From Micrasema longulum (lineage: Eukaryota; Arthropoda; Insecta; Trichoptera; Brachycentridae): DNA of 64,000 nt. The position numbers and the translations under genes are program-made. The stretch covers positions 115,025 to 179,024 of the forward strand of contig JAGVSM010000884.1 of the NCBI GenBank assembly GCA_022494885.1. Reading direction: 5' to 3'. The notes under the pieces are model-generated. The model saw nothing but the letters and a program-made list of their open reading frames with translations, was not told where the DNA came from and searched no databases. This document shows, in pieces, positions 10,600 through 21,048 of the stretch (position 1 is the first letter of the stretch; each line of letters begins with the position of its first letter).

Positions 10600-11245
10600 A
10601 TATATTACAATGGGTAAAGTATTGGAGAATGCACGTGTGTTATCTTCTGTTCATTAAGTAATTCTACGTCGGGTTTATTTTTTAATCTATCAATTCCGAG
10701 GATTTCTAGTTTGTCAAGTTTATGGCCTTTAGGTGCAATATGAATTATTTTTACATTGTTTTTTTAATCAAAGGAATGTTTATTTTCTATTAAATGATTG
10801 GCAAAATTTAAATTATCTTTATTATAGACCATGATTGTATGTGCTCTTTTATGCGTGTTTTAAAGGCTCTACCCGTTTGGCCTACGTAGCATGTATTTTT
10901 ACAGTCGTTATAATTAAGAAGGTAAGTTCCTGAGTTGGAAAACTTATATTTTTTGTCTTTATTATTAACCAACAAATTAGCTAAGGAATTATTATTGTAA
11001 AAGGCTGCGGTGCATCTATTTTTATTTATTATTTGTCCAATTTTATCACTAGTTTTTCCAATATACGAAAGTTTTGCCCAACGCTTTCGGTCTTTATTAT
11101 TATTATTTGTTGTCAAACTTTGGGTTAATTTATTATTTACGAGACGCTTTTGTTTCTTTCTTATTAGGTTATCAACTAATGTATTATTCTATATATTATT
11201 TACCGCGATATATTTAATTAAGTTTAACTCATTGTTATAATAACG
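10600..11245 (-). pseudogene. Penelope-like element: GIY-YIG endonuclease end
   Basis: The minus strand gives NNKDRKRWAKLSYIGKTSDK, then CTAAFYNNNSLANLLVNN, then the GIY-YIG endonuclease region SGTYLLNYNDCKNTCYVGQT with GRAFKTRIKEHIQ. After a frameshift near 10,820 it continues NLNFANHLIENKHSFD, then NVKIIHIAPKGHKLDKLEIL and NKPDVELLNEQ. The order (linker, G-x-Y ... Y-V-G-Q-T-G-R, R-x-x-E-H, FA.HL.EN.H) is diagnostic for the C-terminus of Penelope-like retroelements. The reverse transcriptase is absent upstream. The fragment is broken by at least one frameshift and one stop and is inactive. Confidence 0.8.
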
Positions 11246-11829
11246 TTTGTTAAGCGGTTAAGGTTTTCAAATTTGTGAATTAAAGTCTCACTCGTCTTTT
11301 ATTTATATAAAAAACCATAATAAATACTTTAAAATAATGTTATAAGACGCAGTCAATAATACAAAATCATAATGATCTTATTTGTTCTTCGTGTGAATTG
11401 TGATTTTGTATCGGTACAAAATTTCAATTATCGGATCATTTGAAATTAAATTAATCCGGATTATAATTATCAATTCAAAATGACATGTTCAAAGTCAGTT
11501 TGTGGCGCGTCGGGTTAAAACAATAAAATTTTTATCAAATAATTCATATCATTGTTACGTCAATCAAATAAGCTACGCACAAAATTGATCCGATGAAATC
11601 CGTATGAGGGATCATTAAAATCGTATGACTAAATTTAGACATAATGAATAATGATTGATCAATACTTTTTACATATTTTAAGCACTAACTTAGAGGTTTT
11701 ATCTTCAATAAAAATAAAAATATAATAATAATATAAAAATAATATATATTTTAAAAAAAAATTGTTTTTAACCACCTTTTTTTTCTACAAATCAGTTTAA
11801 AATCTACACAAACTTCTTCATAGAGGTAT

Positions 11830-11935
11830 AATTTAGTCTTATATTTTAATAAATTTGTATAAACCACTTTAATTTAGAGTGATACTTTGACCGGTTTTGA
11901 AATTACTACCTCATCGTCAGAAATTTAACTTTTTA
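11830..11935 (-). repeat. Penelope-type arm, third copy
   Basis: The minus strand reads CTGACGATGAGGTAGTAATT then TCAAAACCGGTCAAAG. It is the same motif family as 9,712-9,801 and 10,125-10,215. GAAA is altered to CAAA, so the hammerhead-like core is decayed. Confidence 0.45.
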
Positions 11936-12834
11936 AAAAAAAAAAAAATTATTTAATGCACAAAATACACAATTTTATTAAAGAGCACAGTTATTTGTGA
12001 AAAACTTGTTAAAAAATTCCTGTCATAAAAAAAAACACTTATTTACATATTAAACAATATACAAAATAATCAAATACAATATACAAAATAATAATAGAAA
12101 AATATCAATAATAAAAATACAAATTTATTCATGTCGAAAAATGGAATGCAGAAAAGTTATATAATAATACATGGCAATATGTTAATAACTTACTTACAAT
12201 AACTCGCGTTGCTAATATTATAAAGTATTGTATGAAAGAGACAGAAAAATGAAAGAAAGAGAGAGAAAGAATAAAAAAAGAATCACAACGTGTAAAATGT
12301 TTTTGATAACAATAATATATAATTTACTAAAGATCTTATCCTATTTTATTTAACAGTTTTAATTAAATATTAAATATAAACAAACGGAGCTCAAAAGTCA
12401 AACTTTTTGTCATGTTGTTCCTGTTAAGATGGAAGGTGTGAAGTAAGATCGATACTATCTTTAAAACTAAACAGAAGTGGACCGAAGAAAACATTATTTA
12501 TTTAGTTATTCATTTATTTTTTGTAAAACGAAACGCTTAAATTTTTAAAATTTCCAAGTTGTATTTTATTTTCAACATAAAGAACTTTTAAACCAGTGTC
12601 TAAAATTGTAAGGTGTTTAAATAACAATATTTTTTTCTGAATTCGCAAACCATCTAATATCTTTTATTGGTATCTGTTATTGGTATTTTTTTTTGTTTTT
12701 TCTACTTCAATTACTGTTAGTATCAAAAATAGACTATATAATTATTTTTTTTGAAAATTAGCGCAGTCTGATGATTTTAAAGAAAAAAAACAGAATTTAT
12801 GATTTACCTAAATATTTTAATTTGGGAATTACCA
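11936..12834. other. AT-rich stretch, nothing recognised
   Basis: Very AT-rich, with A-runs, a GAAAGAGAGAGAAAG purine tract near 12,247-12,275 and no credible ORF or repeat match within the window. Confidence 0.5.
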
Positions 12835-12965
12835 TCGAGTTGTAAATAACTCACTATTGGAAAACAAAAATCATGTTAGGGAAGAGTGCGTTTTTAACCT
12901 CAAACCTCTAATCTGTATGTCCGCAACATAAGCCACGGAACCACGACCCGATAAAATAATAAATA
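12835..12965 (-). repeat. tRNA-derived SINE, family C
   Basis: The minus strand begins ATCGGGTCGTGGTTCCGTGG then CTTATGTTGCGGAC and ends with CCAATAGTGAGTTATTTAC. It matches copies at 14,422 (plus) and 61,610 (minus). The tRNA-like B box is eroded. Confidence 0.6.
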
Positions 12966-13499
12966 TTGAACCCTTCGTCTTCCTATATTATTAATGATCG
13001 AAAAACTTAAAACGAGTGTTCGTACGTGTTAAACAGAAAAAAAAATCTTTGATATTTTCCGCTATTCATCTGACTAATGGTATCATGCGAGTTTCGTGTA
13101 TTATGTAGGCTCTCCAATACACACGTGTCAATAACGACCATATTCTCCCTCTACCCTTAAATTCATCCCTCGTCGAAGAATGCGATTGAAGAATAACAGT
13201 CACCCCTAAAGAGGAAACTCCTGCCAATTAGAACGGAGGGCGGAAGTTCGAGTGTTCCATGTATTCCATCATCCCCTATCGAGGGGTCGTGTGAATCATG
13301 CATTGTTTGTACGGGAAAGCAATTAATCATGGTGTTTTTTAGCGCCTTAGTCACAAAATTAAAAAAAAAATCACTTTCGATTTTCTAAATAAATAAACAT
13401 AAATTTTAAAAAAATATAAATATGTTTTAAAGAAAAGTCAATAATAAAGTATATAAATATATACTAGCTAAAAGTTATTCACGACATATAAAGTATATT

Positions 13500-13690
13500 A
13501 ACTTTCAGGACGTTTTTCAGATACACCTCTCACTGGGAGTCTCACATCGCACCGAGACTGTTCAATATTTTGGAAGATTGTATAGAGCTCTCAAGGACAA
13601 TAACTATTTTCAAGATGACTAGATTCCTTAGCGGAAGGGATCTGAGTAGGAAACTCTTCGATTATTTTTCGAGTATTTGACCTCCTTTTT
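13500..13690 (+). repeat. Old dispersed repeat, copy 1
   Basis: It shares CATCGCAC, a TGTT..ATATTTT block, GAGCTCTC.AGGA.AA and a downstream decayed stretch with 27,085-27,240. The similarity is partial and no class is recognised. Confidence 0.35.
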
Positions 13691-13847
13691 TCTCTTTTTT
13701 TGTGTAATATTTGTGTTTGCTGTTGTTGTTTAAATTTAAATGTAATGTAGCAATTTTTATACATAAAATAATTAAGGAGATGAATAAAATAAAATCAATA
13801 ATAAAATTTAACCAATAATGTCATACATATGAAACAAGAGATTTTAA

Positions 13848-13893
<46 letters not shown>
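13848..13893. repeat. (TA)n microsatellite
   Basis: Two perfect TA runs separated by a single TTA phase slip. Confidence 0.95.
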
Positions 13894-14159
13894 GGATTCA
13901 AAGAAACGAAGAGAAAAATCTTTCAAGAATCTTTAAATAACAAAATAAATTTAAGTCAATTTAAAAACATCCTTAAAATTAATGACACATAGTAAGAGCA
14001 GCAATGTATTGGTTTTATATACATTTACAATATAAGTAATTAAAAGTAGTTTAAAAGTATAAAAACATGTCAAAACAGCAGAGAAAAAAAAAAGAAAAAA
14101 GACAAAAAGAAAGAATAAAAAAAAAAAAATACTAATGAGGAGAAAAACAGAAACTCAAA

Positions 14160-14365
14160 ACTCATTGTACAAGGTATTGAAGCTGTACAATGAGTTACCT
14201 GAAGAAATAAAGGAGATTGAAAAGATCGACATATTTCAAATTAATTTGAAATAATACATATGTTATTGAGAAATTTTGATAAAAAACTCGTAATGTTATG
14301 AAGAGTTTATATTAGTTCTCAAGATGTTTTGAACAAACTTAATAAAGCAAAAATAAATAAATAAT
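14160..14365 (+). pseudogene. LINE C-terminus (family H)
   Basis: The frames give TQNSLYKVLKLYNELPEEIK then IEKIDIFQINLK. This is the typical final 'LYNxLPxxIKxxxxxxxFKxxL' motif of non-LTR reverse-transcriptase proteins. A short 3' UTR ends in AATAAATAAATAAT. A second copy of the family lies at 31,870-32,230. Confidence 0.6.
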
Positions 14366-14421
14366 TAAAAGGAAGCATTTTTAATTTTACTAAATGAGAA
14401 ATGTTAGTATAAATGTATATT

Positions 14422-14570
14422 TGAACTGGGTTGTGGTCCCATGGTAGTATTGTGGACTCACGGGCCAACGGTCCGCGGTCTACCACAACTCGATTTCCAT
14501 TTTTCCAGCACAAGTTATTTACGACTACCCTCGACAAAGACAGCATCGATTGTTTTACCTACCTCGATGC
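14422..14570 (+). repeat. tRNA-derived SINE, family C
   Basis: Plus-strand copy starting GGGTTGTGGTCCCATGGTAG. It carries CCACAACTCGATTTCCATTT and CAAGTTATTTACGACT. It matches the reverse complement of 61,610-61,735. The chance ORFs in both strands here are shadows of the SINE. Confidence 0.65.
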
Positions 14571-15403
14571 AGAACCAGCCTGCCAATGGTTATGCCGGTT
14601 GGTAGATCGATCTTGCTACTTAATCGCATCGCCTCGGATGTCGACATATTTAACGACAGTGGGCCTTCCCTTAGGAAAGCACTTTCTAACTTTTAATTTT
14701 TCTTTTTACATTTTGTTATATTATTTTAATAACATAACTATCTACTGTAACTTGTGATCTATATTCAGAATGAATGGGGTATTTTTTCTGTAATGTTTTA
14801 AATATTTGAATAAATAAATAAAATAATAATTAATTAACACAGACAAAATTCGTCCTAATTCAACAAAGAACTTCGGTCCCATAGAGTTGGGAATCTCAGA
14901 TAATACAAAATAAGCTACAAGGAAATAAATAAGTAAATTATTACACATTATAAATGTATTTACTCCGCTCGTTAAATCGATAAAATCTTTCAGATTACGT
15001 GTTTGGGATCTCACTTTTCGGTCCCATTTGAGTAAAATTTATGATATTCAGTTGAGCCTATTAAGAAGAAATAGCGAAATACGCGAGGCGAAACAAATTA
15101 TTATAAACACTTTATTTTATTTTAGTTTTTGAGTTTTTTTTATTTTTATAATTATTATTTTCTTCAATTAAGTTGTTCTTCTTATAAGGCTCAATAATTA
15201 TCGCAAATGTTATACTCGCTGCATATGTATGTATACTTATTATTATGTTATCCGCACTGTAAAATGTACATACATATCTAAATTTAATATCTATTCTTAA
15301 CTTCTTATTGGTAATATTTATCCTTTAGCTTACGAGAAGGCCTGTAATTGGATCTTAATATATAATTTAACCTACACTGTAATTAATAAACATTGTAATC
15401 TGT

Positions 15404-15440
15404 TGGCTTTCCAAAATAAAATAAAATAAAATAAAAAAAT
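15404..15440 (+). repeat. Retroelement 3' tail, (TAAAA)n
   Basis: GGCTTTCCAAAATAAAATAA runs into further TAAAA units. This is a tandem A-rich tail like those of the LINE ends elsewhere in the window. The upstream ~250 bp look like a 3' UTR but contain no readable protein. Confidence 0.45.
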
Positions 15441-15634
15441 ATGGATGAAGGTGTATATTTCAGGTTCTGCTATGTCCTGCCGGTAAAATAACCTTGTGAC
15501 TTCAGATCGATTAAAAACTAAAGGACTGAATTCTTATAAAAATAATTTAGTCACATAAATCACACCTAGTTCTTCAACTTTATAAAAATCAACATTATTA
15601 AACCAACTGTTCCCAGAAGTATAAAAATGAAATA

Positions 15635-15815
15635 TTTATTCAGGCGTTGTCAAGTTTGTAGGTAAAATAATTCAGTCAGATGAATCTCAACGTATTATTA
15701 AAGGTTTTAACCGTGAAAATCAACGAACAGAATAATATAATAAATACGGTGATTAAACATACGCAGAATGGTGAACGTTACACTAGGCTTTTTAGGCATC
15801 TCTGTTGTAAAATGC
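15635..15815 (-). repeat. Rep-A copy
   Basis: In the minus sense it opens CAGGCGTTGTCAAGTTTGTA then GGTAAAATAATTCAGTCAGA, with TGAATCTCA and later AGAATGGTGAACGTTACAC. It is degraded in the middle. Confidence 0.6.
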
Positions 15816-15918
15816 TTATCTAAATTTATTATTGATTTCGCATACTTTACAGGAAATTCACCGAACTGTAGCTGTTCATGTTATTAAAACTTACATACAT
15901 AATATTGATTATAAATAA

Positions 15919-16057
15919 AGTTATCAATGAAACTTCTTGTTTTAGTTTTACTTGTTTATTATTTTGAATAGCCTCGAAGATGCCTACTTAGGCGAAAACA
16001 CTCGTTGGTCAAAATAATAAAAAAGTAAAACTAAACCAAGAAGTTTTATTGATAACT
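15919..16057 (+). repeat. 49-bp inverted repeat around hammerhead-like core
   Basis: The left arm 15,919-15,967 and right arm 16,009-16,057 are reverse complements at 46 of 49 positions. The 41-nt spacer reads GCCTCGAAGATGCCTACTTA then GGCGAAAACACTCGTTGG. It contains CGAAGA, one extra T, a perfect stem II GCCT-ACTT-AGGC, and GAAA. The GTC triplet (16,008-16,010) falls exactly at the start of the right arm, where a type I hammerhead would cleave. The arms would form an exceptionally long stem I. Confidence 0.8.
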
Positions 16058-16570
16058 TAGATTTAGATTTAGATTTATTTTTGATAAAATACAACGTTTC
16101 TAAAATTTACATGTAATACATTACATATTTTATTTGTACGAAATATTTCAAACAGCAAAAGTGCTGGTATAAGGGGATATTATATATGATAACACAATAG
16201 TTTAGATAAAAAGTCGATAAAATAACATCACATATCACTCGTCACACGGGCTGTAAGAACTGTTTTATTTAGGTGTTTTTTAAGTGCGTATATGTTTTGT
16301 ATATTTTTTAGGGCATTAGAAAGTAAATTGTAAAAATTTATTGCTGTATACACAAAACTGTTTCTTTTTTAGGTTGTTTGCAGGTTAAATTACTTGGTGC
16401 TCTTGTATTTATTTTATGCTTTTGTTCTTTTTTCATTGTTCTTTTTCTTTTTTGTATTGATTCTTGCATTTGTTTACTACATTGCCACCATATTATTAAT
16501 CCATATACAAAGTGTGGATTAATAATATTCATAAGTTTATCAAAATCATTACATACATCAATTTAATTAA
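16058..16570 (-). pseudogene. LINE fragment with (TAAATC)n tail
   Basis: The minus strand includes MNIINPHFVYGLIIWWQCSK and a basic stretch. 'xxxPHxxYGxxxW' is the post-RT motif of many non-LTR elements. Downstream on the same strand the frame decays. The terminal TAAATC tandem units (16,059-16,082) abut the right arm of the palindrome at 16,057. Confidence 0.5.
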
Positions 16571-17299
16571 ACTTCTTCATGGTAAAATTCATCAAAATCA
16601 GACCATCCATCGCATCTTCTGTATTTGACGCTTTACCGACAGTCGTTTCGCTTAATTTACCTTCCTAATATTATATTTCAACGATTTTTCCTACTTTTTC
16701 CTACTTCGGTTGAATATTTACTATCAATTGCATCTCGCTCGTCTGCGTTTCCTCTTTACTAGCTTTCTCCCCTCTTTTTCTCTTCTTTACCAACCCCCTC
16801 GGAAAATAAAGTTCGTTTTTCGATTATCAGATGCCCGGGGGTGTTTTTAATACTCATTTCAAACGGAATAAATCGAAGATGAATTCTGCTTCCTCAAAGA
16901 CAATGTTGCAAAAGATTAATAAACCAAGAAAAGGAAATGAAAAATAAAATGCATCGTCAGGTTTAATTGAAAAAAGTAGGGTTCGCCAAGTATGATTCAA
17001 AGAGAAACCGATATGACTCATTTTAAAACTCTAATAAGTTAATATTTGTACATATAAACTGTCAACTAAATAATCTTCATTTATAAAAATGCACAATCAA
17101 TCGATACGAAATCGTAATGTATGTTTGGATGTGACGCCCAACTCGATCCTTTGTTGTCCTTTAAGTTCCGCGCATGCGTCAGTTGGCGCATTATTATTGG
17201 TTTGCCTAGAGCGCCATTGTCGCCCCTAGCGGTGGATCCCGGAAGTTGTACGCGTGGCGCTAATATTCAAATATTATCGAACAATACGTCTCTATTAAA
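16571..17299. other. Nothing recognised
   Basis: A pyrimidine-rich stretch (16,735-16,800) and a moderately GC-rich block near 17,120-17,260 are present. The frame starting at 17,121 has no recognisable domain. Confidence 0.4.
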
Positions 17300-17762
17300 T
17301 TTTTCTTCTTCTTGCGGTGCCTTGTCAGGTCCCCCCGACGTTGGCGATCACCACAGCGAAAGTATCTCGGTCCTGCGCTACTATTATATTCCACAGCCAG
17401 GACAACTGCTTATCGAATGAACTTGCCATAGTGATTCCTGGGAAAAGATGACTAAAATGGTTTCCCGTTGCCTTCTCTGGTGGATTTTGTTTGTCAGGGT
17501 AACCTTCCCTGAACTGATTGGTTCTGGTTTGGAGGCGCCAGAAACTCGCCTTTCGTCCTCTCGTTATCTGCTGTGATCACACCATTATAAGTGTGATCCC
17601 ATTGCCCACGATTCGCGACGTGGACGCTAACGAGTAGGACTAGTCAGTAGTGTTGCCCGTGGGATGCAACTGGGCGTTTGCAGCATTTGATAGAATCACA
17701 TCCTCCAGCAAGATGTGACTCACTGCGACCCTACTGACAGTTTGAACCCCTTTTAATATATA
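17300..17762 (-). repeat. Probable retroposon 3' segment, (GAA)n tail
   Basis: This is GC-richer than its surroundings. In the minus sense it ends GGGGGGACCTGACAAGGCAC then CGCAAGAAGAAGAAA, a GAA-triplet terminus like those of RTE-type LINEs or SINEs mobilised by them. It also contains GAGAAGGCAACGGGAAACCA. No protein is readable. It could be a LINE 3' UTR or a SINE body. Confidence 0.4.
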
Positions 17763-17916
17763 TTACACCTTTTTTGTAATAAATCGTTTTACCGCTTCTA
17801 AAAATATATGTCTTTATGTTTTATACATTTTTGCATACATTCGAACGAACTAGTTCTCGAAACAGTAAAGTTATTCAAAAATGGTATCTTCAAAATACGG
17901 TTTGAGAGGGCTTTAA

Positions 17917-18138
17917 CACTTTGCATCCCAAAGCCGTGTAAACACGTAATTATATAACCACGCGCTGTGTCCTGGTCTCACGTGGTTTACCAGCTGTCTA
18001 AAAAAGTGCATTTTATTGGCATCTAGTGACTTTTATTAGTACTTTTTTTACTGCTGTAAACTGTGTGAAAACACGGGACTGGCACACAGCGCGTGGTTAT
18101 TATAATCACGTGTTTACAAGGCTCCGGGATACAAAGCA
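17917..18138. mobile_element. Palindromic MITE
   Basis: Long inverted termini: CACTTTGCATCCC...GTGTAAACACGT...TATAACCACGCGCTGTG at left is mirrored by CACAGCGCGTGGTTATTATA...CACGTGTTTAC...GGGATACAAAG at right. The arms are ~65 bp with an internal ~90-bp loop. A TTAA lies just outside the left end only, so membership in a piggyBac-type group is uncertain. There is no coding capacity. Confidence 0.7.
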
Positions 18139-18399
18139 CAAAAAAGGAGTGAGACCCTGAATATGTGCGATCATTGCAATGTGGCTCTCTATAAAGGCCA
18201 AGGTTGGCAATACTATCATACATAAGTTACTTATTAATTAATTTTAAACAAATATGAGAAGTTAAAATTGATTAAACTTAGTATTTTTATAATTATGACA
18301 CTATTAAGAAACGCTTAACAAAACATGAAATTTCACAAAAATGGGCTGGGCACATAGTAAATTCTATGTGTATTTAGTAGGTGATCAAAGTATTTAATA

Positions 18400-18990
18400 A
18401 CTTCTTGAAGTGATGAAAATCACTGACTACGCATTTTTTGGTTGACATTCGGAAACGAATATATTAATTGATTCTTTGTTTTTTTTCTCAAATAATGTTA
18501 GACGCGCTATGTGATAATTGGCATTGTCAGAGTGAAAGATAATGCGACGTGTTTAATTTTTTTTCAAGATTTTATCGATGATTTCTGGTAAACAAATAGT
18601 TTTATACTATTCAGCATTAATTGTTCATCGATCTTGTAAAAGAATGTTTGTAAAATGTCAATAACAACCATAGAAATAAGAAACCGTTTTCTTGTACGTG
18701 CTTTGGGGACGCAACGACTTATGTTGGATTTGGTTTAATTTCGAACACCCGAACCGCAGATCATTTTGACTGCCGATGTTCATGCAAAATATAATGAATC
18801 GCAGTTTTAGATATGCTTGAGGACGCTTCTATCTCACGGTAACTCACGTGCCGATCTTATTCAATCGTGTTGTGCATGGCGTTGATGTTTTTGGAAGAAA
18901 AACCCATTTGGTCAACCTAGACGAATTTCGTCTCTGACGGAAGCACGGTGACGAGGAAATTCTGCAAAGCAGTCTTTTTATGGTGCGTTT
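18400..18990 (-). pseudogene. mariner transposase relic
   Basis: The minus strand, across several frames, reads FAEFPRHRASVRDEIRLG, then MGFSSKNINAMHNTIE-stop-DRHVSYREIEA, then SISKTAIHYILHEHRQSK, then VRVFEIKPNPT-stop-VV. Later it reads SFPNVNQKMRSQ-stop-FSSLQE. These follow the order of a mariner transposase: the helix-turn-helix segment DRHVTYREIEA...ILHEH, the central 'VWxFxxEPNPTKVV' stretch, and the 'FPxxKxxLRGxxFSS' end. The catalytic aspartates cannot be placed with confidence because of frameshifts and stops. The N-terminus is missing beyond 18,990. It is inactive. Confidence 0.75.
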
Positions 18991-18999
18991 TTCTCGAAA

Positions 19000-19770
19000 G
19001 TAAAAAAAACTGAATTTATGCACAGTTGTTGTGAGTCTTTACTTGCACAAAAAATCATCTATGAATTTTTTTAAATTGGAAAATCGCTTTTTTTAAACGC
19101 TCACAATAAACAAATTACTGAATTAATTTCTGAGCTGTCTCTGTTTCAACTATTAAAAATGTCAAATTTCACGAAGATTTTAATGTCACATCTAAAAAGT
19201 GCCATCTAGTGGTCGTTTGTAAAAAGTTAAAAGAAAACCCTCTTAAGCACTTGTCAACTTTTCTACGTAAACCGGTTGTAAACGTGCTGATAGTACACGT
19301 GCTTTAAGAAACTAACACCAATATACACTGATTTTAAATTTTGAAAATATTAAATATCGTTGGAACAATTTTATAAGCAATTTTTCATGGTTTGTGATAA
19401 CGTAATGGTAATCTATCGTTATACTGATAACAATCGTTACATTAATAATTAGTAAATACATCAATTAAAAAACCGCCCCTCAATTATTGGGGTTCCGAAT
19501 TTCGTTTAATGATTATTTTCTCCGATTCATGTTGTTCAAAATGTCCGGTCCCATGTAATTTTTTTCTGTATAAAATGTGGCTTCCATCTCGATTTTTTAG
19601 CGTTAGGAGTGTCATTATTCACCGCTCGCCCTAATAGAGCCTAGAATCCCTTAACGAACTTTATTCTTGCAAACTGAAGTCTCATCACTTTGCGCCGCGA
19701 ACTTTCAAAGGAATCTCGACTCTAGTCGAACTGTTAAGAAAATGAAATTCCCTTTAAAAAATATAAATAA
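19000..19770. other. Nothing recognised
   Basis: AT-rich sequence with no ORF. GTAAACCGGTTGTAAACGTG near 19,267 resembles the MITE ends at 17,917 only weakly. Confidence 0.4.
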
Positions 19771-20330
19771 CTAGAGGACCTGACAGACGTTGTTCTGCCC
19801 GAACGTTGGCTTGCCTGCTATTGGCTGTTTGAACAAACATTTTTTTCGTAATTATAATTATAATCGATACCAAAGTAAATCTAAAGAAAAGTGCCTGATT
19901 GTGTCGTGAAAAAACTTCCCGTATAAAAAGAAAAAGACTTTTCATAAATAAGTAAGAACTTAGATAATTGGTTATGATTAAATTCCAAAACTAAAAAATG
20001 TTTATATTCCCGAACATTGGCTTGCCTGCTATAAGCTGGTTTAGAAATCGTTTTTTCATTTATATGATTGGTTAAAAAGCTTCGTCGTGCTCAAATTAAA
20101 ACCGCGCAAAAACCTCTACTCTAGTGCTATAATCTATGGATAAAATACGGGAATATGTATTAATGAATAAAAGTCAAACCACTTTTTATCTTGAGCCTTC
20201 TAAAATTATGACATTGAACCCATGGCCGACGCGAATTCAGTCATTCTTCAACCGCCAGCCAGGTTTTGACGTGACCTTGACATTTAATTCGAAACCAAAA
20301 AAAACAAAAATAGGAATATGACTGTTTATA
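19771..20330 (-). mobile_element. Helitron 3' end and adjoining body
   Basis: The minus strand terminates GAACAACGTCTGTCAGGTCC then TCTAG followed by T. This is the CTAG-type terminus (CTRR) with preceding short hairpin expected at a Helitron 3' end. Upstream the segment GCCAACGTTCGGGCAG, related to GCCAATGTTCGGGAAT at 20,005-20,025, is duplicated. The 5' boundary is not located. No Rep/helicase protein is readable. Confidence 0.5.
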
Positions 20331-20378
20331 TTCGCTTAAGTGCCTTACTCTAAAAAATAATTCTCACCTTCCTTTAAT

Positions 20379-20663
20379 GTGCCAAAAATACCCGCGCGTT
20401 ACAGTGCTGTGAAGTCATTACACATGCGGAAAATTAGGGATTTTGAATTTAAACAATGTAATATTCATAGACAATTGCTTCAATTACTCTTAGTACAAAG
20501 TAATAAAATTTTTCATCTAATGGATAAAAACATGAAAAAACTATCAGCTATCAGCAAACGAAAGATGATGAAATTCAGAGAGCTACTGATTGGCACCTGG
20601 CAAAAGTACTTTAAGAAAGAAATTTTAAGAAAAAGAAATTTTCTATCTCAGTCACTAAAATAA
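20379..20663 (+). CDS. Unrecognised small ORF, 94 codons
   Basis: An open frame rich in lysine and leucine (for example MKKLSAISKRKMMKFRELL) without a recognised domain, signal peptide or splice context. It lies in repeat-rich DNA between a Helitron end and a LINE. It may be a fragment of a mobile-element protein or chance. Confidence 0.15.
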   Translation: MPKIPARYSAVKSLHMRKIRDFEFKQCNIHRQLLQLLLVQSNKIFHLMDKNMKKLSAISKRKMMKFRELLIGTWQKYFKKEILRKRNFLSQSLK

Positions 20664-20839
20664 TTGTAGATAGTATCAAGAGTAAGACGAAAAGAGTGTG
20701 AGAAACACTTGCATATTAGGATCTCTTTTACGTCATACGCCGCGGCATGCGACACAAAAGTTTTTTTTATCTATGCACTGTTTATATTTTCTGTATTGCT
20801 GATAATATATTTAACAAGTAAAATAATTTATTTTTTTTA

Positions 20840-20990
20840 TTAAAAAAATTAAAAAAATGAAATGAAATAAAATAAAATTTGAATGATGTGAAATAATTAA
20901 AAATCAGATGAAATTATATAAAATGACATAAAATTATATGGAATAAGATGAAATGAGATAAAGTAATAAGAAATGAGACCAAATGAAAAA
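20840..20990. repeat. Low-complexity (TGAAATNA)-like tract
   Basis: About 130 bp of degenerate GAAAT/AAAAT units with hardly any C, directly before the 5'-truncated LINE. Confidence 0.6.
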
Positions 20991-21048
20991 TGGAGAGTGT
21001 AAGACCAAAACTGTTTAATTTAATACCTGTTGAAAATCGTGATGATAA

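Noticed and set aside
13848..13893. CRISPR-like or regulatory repeat
   Set aside because: Simple TA microsatellite; no direct-repeat/spacer arrangement anywhere in the window.
14431..14757. 108-codon ORF
   Set aside because: Starts inside a SINE-C copy and shows no domain, signal peptide or splice context.
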